Source: Deltaproteobacteria bacterium 13_1_40CM_4_68_19 | GTDB taxonomy: Bacteria > Myxococcota > Myxococcia > Myxococcales > 40CM-4-68-19 | Direction: 5' to 3' | NCBI GenBank assembly: GCA_001918155.1 | Contig: MNFJ01000115.1 | Coordinates: forward strand, 1 to 42,147 | DNA length: 42,147 nucleotides | Shown here: in pieces, positions 1 to 7,171 of the stretch | Layout of the letters: each line of letters opens with the position of its first letter | How positions within the stretch are numbered: position 1 is the stretch's first letter | Made by a program: the position numbers and the translations under genes | Notes under the pieces: generated by a model | What the model saw: only the letters and a program-made list of their open reading frames with translations | Database searches by the model: none | What the model was told of the DNA's origin: nothing

Positions 1-108
1 CACGCCGAACGCCTCCAGGATGTAGCCTCGCTTCGCCTCCTTCAGCTGGACCAGCTTGACGGAGGAGGAGCCGATGTCCAGTCCGAGCGCGAGCTTGCTC
101 TTTGCCAT
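1..108 (-). CDS. pilM: Type IV pilus assembly protein PilM, N-terminal part (gene runs off the window)
   Basis: Only the first 36 codons lie in the window, read right to left from an ATG at 108. The peptide starts MAKSKLALGLDIGSSSVKLV, the first phosphate-binding strand and loop of the actin-like fold that PilM shares with FtsA. PilM is a cytoplasmic ATP-binding protein that binds the short N-terminal tail of PilN and links the PilMNOP alignment complex to the PilB motor. A strong ribosome binding site (GGAGGGG) sits about 13-20 bases upstream of the ATG. In M. xanthus pilM heads pilMNOPQ and follows pilR2, matching the layout here. The ORF track misses it because the reading frame is open at the window edge. 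Identification rests on the N-terminal motif plus context. Confidence 0.9.
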   Translation of the reverse strand, partial: MAKSKLALGLDIGSSSVKLVQLKEAKRGYILEAFGV

Positions 109-165
109 GACTAGCTCAGCCCCCCTCCGCAAGACGTCAGCGGCCCCGCTTCGACGCTAACATCC

Positions 166-181
166 GCAACCGTGTCACCAA
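166..181 (-). promoter_or_regulatory. Possible sigma-54 promoter for pilM
   Basis: On the minus strand the sequence TTGGTGACACGGTTGC has the GG-N10-GC spacing and the TTGC core of a -24/-12 promoter, though the -24 half is imperfect. The predicted start would be near 154, giving a leader of about 46 bases before the pilM ATG. This is inference from pattern only. Two NtrC-type activators encoded in this window make sigma-54 control plausible. Confidence 0.4.
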
Positions 182-193
182 AAAAAACGACCA

Positions 194-421
194 TCACTCT
201 CCTCCCGCCCGTTGCCGCGTCGCTCCGTTGTGGCGCGGGAAGAGTTTTCCGCTCTCCTGGATCGTGAGGCCGAGCGCGAAGAGGATCTTCCGCTTGGTCT
301 CCATGCGGCAGTCGTTCCCCGCTTCGATCCGGTCGATGGTCGACTCGGAGACCCCGGCCCTGCGGGCCAGCTCCGCCTTCGCCATCAGTGCGGCCTCCCG
401 GAACTTCTGCACTCGATTCAC
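194..421 (-). CDS. Small XRE-family helix-turn-helix regulator
   Basis: A 75-residue protein that is almost entirely one Cro/C1-type DNA-binding domain. KAELARRAGVSESTIDRIE is a textbook helix-turn-helix, followed by a RMETKRKILFALGL segment typical of the fifth helix. I chose the GTG at 421 (VNRVQKFREA...) over the track's ATG at 490, because a GGAGGGG ribosome site lies about 7 bases upstream of the GTG and the extra residues from 490 look like translated leader. No ligand domain is present, so it probably binds DNA as a dimer. A perfect palindrome about 70 bases upstream is a likely autoregulatory operator. It lies between pilR2 and pilM on the same strand; whether it controls pilus genes is unknown. 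Confidence 0.82.
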   Translation of the reverse strand: MNRVQKFREAALMAKAELARRAGVSESTIDRIEAGNDCRMETKRKILFALGLTIQESGKLFPRHNGATRQRAGGE

Positions 422-693
422 GCGGCCCCTCCGCGAGCAGGAGTCGATCCTTGCGACGCTTCCATGTAGGCAGTCAAGGAACCGGCCCATTGAAGGGTCA
501 TTGACCCTTCACTTGCCTATCATTGCACCTGCATTGAAATTGGATCGACTACATTTCCCTCGGGGGGAGGGGGGCGGCGGTAGCGCAGGCAGTCGCACCC
601 GCGCCCACGTTGTCGTCGATTGAAAGCGATTTCACGACTTCATGACGGGTACGAGCTGGAGGAGATGGTCGAAGCCGACTTCGCTGGCCGCGA
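422..693. other. Non-coding interval between the XRE regulator and the pilR2-like gene
   Basis: The 272 bases contain the leader of the XRE gene and a perfect palindrome (491-511). The remainder includes an AT-richer stretch around 510-555 that may hold the XRE promoter. I see no convincing ORF, RNA gene or intrinsic terminator. The listed ORFs crossing this interval are shadows of neighbouring genes. Confidence 0.5.
491..511. promoter_or_regulatory. Perfect 21-bp palindrome, candidate operator
   Basis: Two 10-base half-sites, TGAAGGGTCA and TGACCCTTCA, are exact reverse complements separated by a single T. There is no T-tract, so a terminator is unlikely. Its place upstream of the start of a helix-turn-helix regulator suggests an operator for that protein. 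Binding is inferred, not shown. Confidence 0.6.
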
Positions 694-2052
694 CTACTCC
701 AACCCGTATTCGCGGATCTTGTAGAGCAGCGCGCGCGGCGAGAGCTCGAGCAGCTCCGCCGCCTTCGTGCGGTTGCCCTGGGTGCGCTCGAGCGCGCGGC
801 GGATCAGGTCGGCCTCGAGCAGGCGCTGCGCGCGCTTCACGGAGAGATCGTCGGGGTCGAGCTGCGCGGGCAGAGGCTCCGGCTGCACCTGCCCCTGCAA
901 GGCCTCGGGCAGCGACTCGGGTCCGATCTCCTCGTCCTCCGAAAGCACCAGCGCGCGCTCGAGCGCGTTCTCCAGCTCGCGCACGTTCCCCGGCCAGCGG
1001 TAGGTCTTCAGGAATGCGAGTGCGCGCGGCGAAAGGCGGCGCGGCGGCATTCCGAGCCTCTCGCCGTGGCGCGCGAGCAGCCGTTCCGCGAGCGCCGGGA
1101 TCTCCTCCTGCCGCTCGCGCAGCGGCGGCAGGCGCACCTGCACGACATTGAGGCGGTAGTAGAGGTCCTCGCGGAACCTGCCCGCGTGCACTTGCGCCGC
1201 GAGATCGCGATTGGTCGCCGCCAGTACCCGGACGTCGACGCGGGCGGAGCGCGAATCGCCCACCCGGCGCACTTCGCCCTGCTGCAGTACGCGCAGCAGC
1301 GCCGGCTGCACTGCCAGCGGCAACTCGCCGACCTCGTCGAGCAACAGCGTGCCGCCGTCGGCCTCCTCGAAGAGTCCGCGCTTGGCGGTTCGCGCGTCGG
1401 TGAACGCGCCCTTGGTGTGGCCGAACAGCTCGCTCTCGATCAGCGTTTCCGGGATGGCGCCGCAGTTCACCGCCACGAACGGCCGCTCGGCGCGCGAGGA
1501 GAGGTCGTGCAGCGCGCGGGCAACCAGCTCCTTCCCGGTCCCGCTTTCGCCCTCGATGAGGACGGTGGTGGGCGTGGGTGCGACCTTCTGCACCACCCGC
1601 AGCACCTCCTTCATCGCCGGCCCTTCCGCGAGCAGCTGCGGTGCCCGCCGCGACGCCTCTCGCCGCAGGCGCAGGTTCTCGCGGCGCAGCCGCTCGCGTT
1701 CCTCGGCCTTGCGCAGCACCAGCAGGACCTCGTCGGGCCGGAAGGGCTTGCCGAGGTAGTCGTACGCGCCGGCCTTCATCGCCTCGATCGCCAGATCGTG
1801 GGAACCGTACGCGCTCATCACGATGATGGTGGTCTCGGGCGAGGCCGTCTGCGCCGCGCGCACCAGGTCGAGGCCGTTCATCTTCGGCATGCGCACGTCG
1901 GTGACCAGCGCGTCGTAGTCGCGCGCGAAAAGCTCGCGCATCGCGTCCTCGCCGTCGGTCACCGCGCGAACTTCGTAGCCGCGCTCCTCGAGAAGCTCGG
2001 TGAGGACGTGGCGGATCGACTCTTCGTCGTCCGCGATCAGCACCCGGCGCAT
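694..2052 (-). CDS. pilR2: Sigma-54-dependent NtrC-type response regulator (pilR2 position)
   Basis: 452 residues in three domains. A receiver domain (about 1-120) begins [12 protein letters not shown] and has the phosphoacceptor D52 in ALVTDVRMP. An AAA+ domain has Walker A GESGTGKE, Walker [12 protein letters not shown] and arginine-finger region [11 protein letters not shown] Fis-type DNA-binding helix pair lies at the C-terminus ([20 protein letters not shown]). It activates sigma-54 promoters when phosphorylated. The start at 2052 fits the family; the track's upstream ATG adds unrelated residues. The loop that contacts sigma-54 reads GAFTDA rather than GAFTGA. In M. xanthus the regulator between pilD and pilM is called pilR2. 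Here it is about 8.4 kb from the likely partner kinase (10457-11776). The symbol rests on synteny. Confidence 0.88.
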   Translation of the reverse strand: MRRVLIADDEESIRHVLTELLEERGYEVRAVTDGEDAMRELFARDYDALVTDVRMPKMNGLDLVRAAQTASPETTIIVMSAYGSHDLAIEAMKAGAYDYLGKPFRPDEVLLVLRKAEERERLRRENLRLRREASRRAPQLLAEGPAMKEVLRVVQKVAPTPTTVLIEGESGTGKELVARALHDLSSRAERPFVAVNCGAIPETLIESELFGHTKGAFTDARTAKRGLFEEADGGTLLLDEVGELPLAVQPALLRVLQQGEVRRVGDSRSARVDVRVLAATNRDLAAQVHAGRFREDLYYRLNVVQVRLPPLRERQEEIPALAERLLARHGERLGMPPRRLSPRALAFLKTYRWPGNVRELENALERALVLSEDEEIGPESLPEALQGQVQPEPLPAQLDPDDLSVKRAQRLLEADLIRRALERTQGNRTKAAELLELSPRALLYKIREYGLE

Positions 2053-2067
2053 GCATACAGTGTATGC
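2053..2067. promoter_or_regulatory. Perfect 15-bp palindrome with -10-like elements between divergent genes
   Basis: GCATACA-G-TGTATGC is an exact inverted repeat lying directly against the start codon of the pilR2-like gene, 80 bases from the divergent FAD-oxidoreductase start. On the minus strand it contains TACACT six bases before the ATG, which is the spacing of a -10 element for a leaderless message. On the plus strand it contains TACAGT. No good -35 was found. It may be a shared operator or promoter. Confidence 0.45.
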
Positions 2068-2147
2068 GGTTTCGCGAGGCCCGCACGCTTCCGTCCGCGG
2101 ATGTTTCCTTGGCAGGGCCCGCAACTGCGGCAGACAATGACGATCTC

Positions 2148-3647
2148 ATGAGCGGAAAGACGGTCGCGATCATCGGCGCCGGTCCGGCCGGTCTCACCGC
2201 CGCGTACTTGCTCTGCAAGGAAGGCGTGCCCGTGACGGTGATCGAAGCCGATCCCGAGCTGGTCGGCGGCATCGCGCGCACGGCGAGGTACAAGGGATAC
2301 CACTTCGACATCGGCGGGCACCGCTTCTTCTCCAAGTCGAAGGAGGTGGAGGACCTCTGGACCGAGCTCCTCCCCGGCGACCTGCTCGAGCGCCCGCGCT
2401 CCTCGCGCATCTTCTATCGCGGCAAGTTCTTCTCCTATCCGCTGCGCGCCGTGGAGGCGCTGCTCAAGCTCGGCATCGTCGAGTCGGCGCTGTGCGTGCT
2501 CTCGTATTTGAAGGCGCGCCTCTTCCCGGTGCGCAACCCCAGGAGCGTCGAGGACTGGGTGAGCAACCAGTTCGGGCGCAGGCTCTTCGGGATCTTCTTT
2601 CGCACCTACACCGAGAAGGTGTGGGGGATGAGCTGCAAGGAGATCTCCGCCGACTGGGCCGCGCAGCGCATCAAGGGCCTCGCCCTCGGCTCCGCCATCG
2701 CCAACGCGCTCTTCCCCAGGCGCAAGCCGAAACGGGGCGCGGCGGTGATCAAGTCCTTGATCGAATCGTTCCGCTATCCGCGCAAGGGCCCCGGGATGAT
2801 GTGGGAAGCCTGCGCCCGCCGGGTTCGCGAGATGGGCGGCCGCGTGCGCATGGGCGAAAAGGTCCTGGGCTGCGCATTCGATGCGGGGCGGCGCGAGTGG
2901 ACGCTGACGCACGTCGATCGCAGCGGCGTCCGTCACCAGACGCAGGCCGCGCACGTGATCTCCTCGGCCCCGCTGCGCGATCTGGCGATCGGGCTCACTC
3001 CCAGCCTGGAGGAGAACACGCGCGCGGCGGCGGCGCGGCTGCGCTATCGCGATTTCCTCACGGTGGTGCTGATCCTCAAGGACCGGGGCGTGTTCGACGA
3101 CAACTGGATCTACATCCACGATCCCGGGGTCCGCGTCGGACGCGTGCAGAACTTCAAGTCCTGGTCCCCGGAGATGGTGCCCGACGCGGCGATGACCTGC
3201 TACGGCCTCGAGTACTTCTGCTTCGAAGGCGACGGCATGTGGTCGATGAGCGACGCGGACCTCGTCGAGCTGGGCAAGCGCGAGCTGCAGCAGATCGGGC
3301 TCGCCTCCGCGGCCGACGTCGTGGACGGCTGCGTCGTGCGCCAGCCCAAGGCATATCCCGTCTACGACGACGGATACGCCCGGAACGTGGAGACCATCCG
3401 GCGGGAGATCGAGGCGCGCTTTCCCACCCTTCACCTGGTGGGACGGAACGGCATGCACAAGTACAACAACCAGGACCACGCGATGATGACGGCCATGCTC
3501 TGCGTGAAGAACATCCTCGCCGGCGGCCCGGTCTACGACTTGTGGCGCGTGAACGAAGACGCCGAGTACCACGAGGCGGGCGATCGCGGCGCGCAGGGGC
3601 AGGGGGGGACCGGACTGCGGGTGGTACCGCAGCGGGTGAGCGCCTGA
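2148..3647 (+). CDS. NAD(P)/FAD-dependent oxidoreductase of the amine-oxidase/protoporphyrinogen-oxidase-like type
   Basis: 499 residues. The N-terminus has the FAD-binding Rossmann fingerprint VAIIGAGPAGLTAAYLLCKE, followed by GGHRFFSKSKEVEDLW, and near the C-terminus GRNGMHKYNNQDHAM. This combination marks a flavoprotein family often found beside glycosyltransferases in surface-polysaccharide clusters and distantly related to UDP-galactopyranose mutase. The substrate is unknown. I chose the ATG at 2148, directly before the dinucleotide-binding strand, because the track's extra 28 residues are atypical; no clear Shine-Dalgarno is visible. It opens a tightly packed plus-strand operon, with the glycosyltransferase starting 5 bases after its stop. 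Role in sugar-lipid or pilus glycan modification is inference. Confidence 0.8.
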   Translation: MSGKTVAIIGAGPAGLTAAYLLCKEGVPVTVIEADPELVGGIARTARYKGYHFDIGGHRFFSKSKEVEDLWTELLPGDLLERPRSSRIFYRGKFFSYPLRAVEALLKLGIVESALCVLSYLKARLFPVRNPRSVEDWVSNQFGRRLFGIFFRTYTEKVWGMSCKEISADWAAQRIKGLALGSAIANALFPRRKPKRGAAVIKSLIESFRYPRKGPGMMWEACARRVREMGGRVRMGEKVLGCAFDAGRREWTLTHVDRSGVRHQTQAAHVISSAPLRDLAIGLTPSLEENTRAAAARLRYRDFLTVVLILKDRGVFDDNWIYIHDPGVRVGRVQNFKSWSPEMVPDAAMTCYGLEYFCFEGDGMWSMSDADLVELGKRELQQIGLASAADVVDGCVVRQPKAYPVYDDGYARNVETIRREIEARFPTLHLVGRNGMHKYNNQDHAMMTAMLCVKNILAGGPVYDLWRVNEDAEYHEAGDRGAQGQGGTGLRVVPQRVSA

Positions 3648-3652
3648 CCGCC

Positions 3653-4783
3653 ATGCGCATCGCTCTCTTTTGCCACAACTACCCTCCGCATCCGGGCGGA
3701 CTCGAGGTGATGGCGCAGAACCTCGCGCGGGGCCTCGCCCGCGCGCACGACGTCGTGCTGGTCAGCTCGGGCTGGGAGGGGGCGCATGGGAAATCGCTGG
3801 AAGGCGGCGTCATCGTGCACCGCATCCCGGCGATCCACCTGACCGAGCGGTTTGGCGTGCCGTATCCGGTGCTCCTCGGCCCTGGTCTGCATTCCGCGCT
3901 GAAAGCGGCCGCCTCGGCCGACGTGCTGCACGCTCACGGCGCCCTCTACCCCAGCAGCATGCTCGCAGCCTGGACCAGCGCGCGAAGCCAGAAACCGCTG
4001 GTGCTCACCGAGCACGTCGGATTCGTCACCTACCGGCGCGCGCTGCTGAATGCGGTACAGCGGGCGGCCTGGATCGCGATCGGCGATCGCATCGTCCGCC
4101 GCGCGAGAATCGTGAACGCCTTGAACACCCGCGTCCAGGGCTGGCTGCAGGCCAGGTTCCCCGAACTGGCGGTCCGATACGTCGGCAACGGCGTCGACAC
4201 CGCGCTCTTTCGCCCGCGCGCAACGGGGGAGCGCGCGGCGATTCGCCGCCGGCTCGGCCTTCCGGCAGATGAGGTCCTCGCGCTGTTCGTGGCTCGCGCG
4301 TCCGAGAAGAAGAACCTCGACGCAGTGCTGGACATCCCCAGGCAGGATCATCACCTGGTGGTCTGCGGCGCGCGCCGCGACCTCCGGTTGCCGGGAGTGA
4401 CCGACCTCGGACTGGTGCCCTACGCGCGAATGCCCGACCTGTTCGGGTGCGTCGATGTGATGGTGCACGCGTCAGCCGGCGAGGGGCTGCCGCTCGCCGT
4501 CCAGGAAGCAATCGCGAGCGGATTGCCGGTGGCGCTGCTCTGGGACGAAGGCTACGCGGGATGGATTTCCCGCGAAGCAGTCATGGCTTGCGATTCGTTG
4601 GCAGAGGTGGACGCCGCCGTACGGCGGCTCACGGCATCGGCGGAGTCCCGCGCCGTACTTTCGGCGCGGGCGCGCGCCTGGGCGGAGCACAAATGGAGCT
4701 GGAACGAAACCGTGGCGCAGTACGAATCGCTGTACAGGGAGGCGCTCTCGAGGACGGACGAACCCTGCCGGAAGATCGCATGA
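3653..4783 (+). CDS. GT4-family glycosyltransferase (GT-B fold)
   Basis: 376 residues starting MRIALFCHNYPPHPGGLEVM, the usual N-terminal substrate loop of family 4 retaining glycosyltransferases. The C-terminal half has ALFVARASEKKNLDAVL and VHASAGEGLPLAVQEAIASG, the latter carrying the E-x7-E nucleotide-sugar motif of the family. It probably transfers a hexose from a nucleotide sugar in the cytoplasm; donor and acceptor cannot be told from sequence. The start 5 bases after the upstream stop replaces the much longer track ORF, whose first 387 codons are a shadow of the FAD gene. Its stop overlaps the next start by four bases (ATGA), indicating translational coupling. Confidence 0.88.
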   Translation: MRIALFCHNYPPHPGGLEVMAQNLARGLARAHDVVLVSSGWEGAHGKSLEGGVIVHRIPAIHLTERFGVPYPVLLGPGLHSALKAAASADVLHAHGALYPSSMLAAWTSARSQKPLVLTEHVGFVTYRRALLNAVQRAAWIAIGDRIVRRARIVNALNTRVQGWLQARFPELAVRYVGNGVDTALFRPRATGERAAIRRRLGLPADEVLALFVARASEKKNLDAVLDIPRQDHHLVVCGARRDLRLPGVTDLGLVPYARMPDLFGCVDVMVHASAGEGLPLAVQEAIASGLPVALLWDEGYAGWISREAVMACDSLAEVDAAVRRLTASAESRAVLSARARAWAEHKWSWNETVAQYESLYREALSRTDEPCRKIA

Positions 4784-5697
4784 GCAGCGCGGAGAAAGTG
4801 GCGGTGGTGATCCCCTGCCACAACGAGGCCTGCGCGATCGCCAAGGTCGTTCGGGACTTTCGCGCCGCCCTTCCGGGAGCGCGAATCGTGGTCGTCGACA
4901 ACGCCTCTTCCGACCAGACCGCGGAGATCGCGCGCAGCGCCGGAGCGGAAGTCGCCTTCGAATCGCGCCGCGGAAAAGGTTACGCCCTGCTGCGTGGATT
5001 CGCGATGACTCGCACCGCGGATTACGTGATCATGGTCGACGGCGACGACACTTATCCCGCGGACGATGCCCGCAAGCTGCTCGACTGCGTTCGCGCCGGG
5101 CTGGCGGACATGGCGATCGGGACCCGGCTGCAGACGTTTGCCGAGGATGCGTACCCGCCCTTGCACAACCTTGGGAATCGCCTCTTCGTCTTGCTCGTGC
5201 GGATCCTGTTCGGGGTCCGGACCACCGACCTGTTCTCCGGGTACCGGGCTTTCAGCCGCCGCTTCCTGGAGATCTCCCCGCTCATCGCCCAGGGGTTCGA
5301 GATCGAGACGGAGCTCTCGCTGCAGGCGCTGACCGCGAATTTCGTCGTCGCGGAGATTCCGGTGCACTATCGGGAGCGCGCCACCGGCAGCACCAGCAAG
5401 CTGAGGACCGTGCGCGACGGCTACCGCATCCTGCTCGCGCTGCTGGCGTTCTTCCGCGACTACCGCCCGCTGACGTTCTTCGGTGCGATCGCGCTCGCGT
5501 TCGCCGGATGGGGGTTCGGGATCGGCGGAGTGGTCGTCTCCGAGTACCTGCGCACGGGTCAGATCCTGCGCATTCCTTCGGCGATCCTCTGCATCGGGCT
5601 GATGATGCTATCCGCGGTCAGCGCCATCGCCGGTGTCGTCCTCTCTTCCATCAGCCGGCGCGCCTACGAGATCATGGCCCTCATCGGAAGGCGATGA
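4780..5697 (+). CDS. GT2-family membrane-anchored glycosyltransferase, polyprenyl-phosphate sugar synthase-like
   Basis: 305 residues. The GT-A domain opens with VAVVIPCHNEACAI and has the metal-binding acid cluster in IMVDGDDTYPADDA, then TTDLFSGYRAFSRRF and FEIETELSLQA, as in dolichyl/polyprenyl-phosphate mannose synthase-like enzymes. Two hydrophobic segments at the C-terminus (about 225-250 and 260-285) would anchor it in the inner membrane. Such enzymes load a sugar onto polyprenyl phosphate, producing a donor used outside the cytoplasm by GT-C membrane transferases. Three large membrane proteins encoded nearby are candidate users. Start and stop overlap both neighbours by four bases. 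The particular sugar is not predictable. Confidence 0.87.
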   Translation: MSSAEKVAVVIPCHNEACAIAKVVRDFRAALPGARIVVVDNASSDQTAEIARSAGAEVAFESRRGKGYALLRGFAMTRTADYVIMVDGDDTYPADDARKLLDCVRAGLADMAIGTRLQTFAEDAYPPLHNLGNRLFVLLVRILFGVRTTDLFSGYRAFSRRFLEISPLIAQGFEIETELSLQALTANFVVAEIPVHYRERATGSTSKLRTVRDGYRILLALLAFFRDYRPLTFFGAIALAFAGWGFGIGGVVVSEYLRTGQILRIPSAILCIGLMMLSAVSAIAGVVLSSISRRAYEIMALIGRR

Positions 5698-6428
5698 TCG
5701 TGCAGATCGAGCTTGCGCAGAGTGGGGACGCGCTCGGGGCGCATGCGAGCAGCAGATCCGCCCATTCGCCCGGGGAGCGCGTCAAGCCGTCCATCTTCCA
5801 GTACGATTACCTCGTCCTGAACGCGCTCAGCGCCGACGTCCGCCGCCTGATCGCCGCCACGCCGCCAGGCGCATCGCGTGCCCTGGACCTGGGCGCCGAC
5901 AAGAGCCCTTATCGCGCGCTCCTCGAGGCCAGGGGACTCGATGTGAAGACCCTCGACGTCTCGCCGGACTCGGGCGCCGACTATCAGGGCACGGTGGAGT
6001 CCACCGGGTTGCCGGACGAAAGCTTCGACGTCGTGCTTTGCACGCAGGTGCTGGAGCACTGCAACGACCCGTTCCGGGGGATCCAGGAGATCCGCCGCAT
6101 CCTTGCTCCGGGCGGGCACGCGATCGTGTCCGTCCCGCACGTCTGGTTCTTCCATCCACATCCGAGGGATCACTGGCGCTTCACGCAGCAAGGCCTGGCG
6201 CGCCTCTGCGAGAGCGCCGGGCTGGAGATGAGAATGCTGCTCGGACAGGGGGGCTCGATGCTCGCGGCGGCACAGGTCGCGAGCTTTCTCGCTTACGGGA
6301 TACTTCGCGGCGCGGGCGCCCCGCTGTATGCCGTGGCCAACGTTGCCGGGATGCTTCTCGACCGGCTGATCCGCAACGAGCTGTTCTGCATCAATTTCGC
6401 TTGCCTCGCGCGAAAGCGGGACCGCTGA
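5694..6428 (+). CDS. Class I SAM-dependent methyltransferase (type 11)
   Basis: 244 residues. The nucleotide-binding segment is ALDLGADKSPYRALLEARG (about 60-80), and VLCTQVLEHCNDPFRGIQE is the typical post-motif helix of type 11 methyltransferases. The stretch VPHVWFFHPHPRDHWRF resembles methyltransferases in cell-surface glycan clusters. The ATG at 5694 overlaps the upstream TGA by four bases; the longer track start lies inside the GT2 gene and is a shadow. It probably methylates a sugar or lipid intermediate, but the substrate is inferred only from context. Confidence 0.82.
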   Translation: MIVQIELAQSGDALGAHASSRSAHSPGERVKPSIFQYDYLVLNALSADVRRLIAATPPGASRALDLGADKSPYRALLEARGLDVKTLDVSPDSGADYQGTVESTGLPDESFDVVLCTQVLEHCNDPFRGIQEIRRILAPGGHAIVSVPHVWFFHPHPRDHWRFTQQGLARLCESAGLEMRMLLGQGGSMLAAAQVASFLAYGILRGAGAPLYAVANVAGMLLDRLIRNELFCINFACLARKRDR

Positions 6429-6431
6429 TCG

Positions 6432-7103
6432 ATGCTAGAGAATCCGCCCGCCTGGCTGCCCGGCGACGATCGACTCCGCCGCTTCCTCGGCGACAGCGCG
6501 CTCTATCCGTTCTACCGCCTGAAGCTGACCGGATACGTCAGCAGCCTCCTCCCGCCGGGTCCCTGCTCCATCCTCGACGTCGGCGCCGGAGACGGTTCCC
6601 TCGGTCTGGTCTTCCAGACCTTCCGGCCCGGCACCACCGTCTTCGGCATCGAAGTGGCGCTCCGCGCTGCCACGCGCCAAGGCGTACGAATGGTTCGCTT
6701 CGATGGGCGGTCGATTCCGTTCCTGGACGGGTCGTTCGACGTTTCGCTGGTTTCCAACGTCCTTCACCACGCCTCCGACCCAGCGGCCCTGTTGCGCGAG
6801 GTGCGACGGGTCACGCGCAAGCGAATCATCGTGAAAGACCACCTCTCCGCAGGGCGTCTCGACGATCTGAAGCTCGCCGCGCTGGACGTGTTGGGAAACC
6901 TGCGGCTGGGCGCCCAGGTAGCGGCCGTGTATCTGACGCGGCAACGCTGGGACGAGCTCTTCGCATCGCTCCCCGGCGTCCGCGTGAGCACCTTCGAGCA
7001 CCTCCCGTTCCGGAGGGGCCTCCTCGAGCTCTTCTTCTCGAGCAGCCTGGAAGTGATCTTTGCGCTCGACATCGACCGCAGAGGAACGGCCCCTACCGCT
7101 TGA
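6432..7103 (+). CDS. SAM-dependent methyltransferase, second of a tandem pair
   Basis: 223 residues. The SAM loop is SILDVGAGDGSLGLVF (about 46-61) and the post-II region SFDVSLVSNVLHHASDP is typical of class I enzymes acting on small molecules. It starts 3 bases after the previous stop and ends the plus-strand operon that began at 2148. It shares only general fold motifs with the preceding methyltransferase, so it is not a recent duplicate. It faces a convergent gene with 68 bases between them and no clear terminator. The substrate is unknown; a role in glycan decoration follows only from position. Confidence 0.8.
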   Translation: MLENPPAWLPGDDRLRRFLGDSALYPFYRLKLTGYVSSLLPPGPCSILDVGAGDGSLGLVFQTFRPGTTVFGIEVALRAATRQGVRMVRFDGRSIPFLDGSFDVSLVSNVLHHASDPAALLREVRRVTRKRIIVKDHLSAGRLDDLKLAALDVLGNLRLGAQVAAVYLTRQRWDELFASLPGVRVSTFEHLPFRRGLLELFFSSSLEVIFALDIDRRGTAPTA

Positions 7104-7171
7104 TGCAGCACCTGCCGGTGTAGTTGATGCGCAAGAGCACCGGAGATCTTGCCCCCAGTGCCGTGGAGCGC

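Noticed and set aside
180-187. A-run (T-run on the minus strand) just after the XRE gene as an intrinsic terminator
   Set aside because: No GC-rich stem precedes it on the minus strand; the run also borders the proposed pilM promoter.
632-2410. 592-residue minus-strand ORF overlapping pilR2 and the FAD gene
   Set aside because: Arginine-, alanine- and glycine-rich composition and no domain motifs; it is a frame-shifted shadow of the NtrC-type gene, a common artefact at this GC content.
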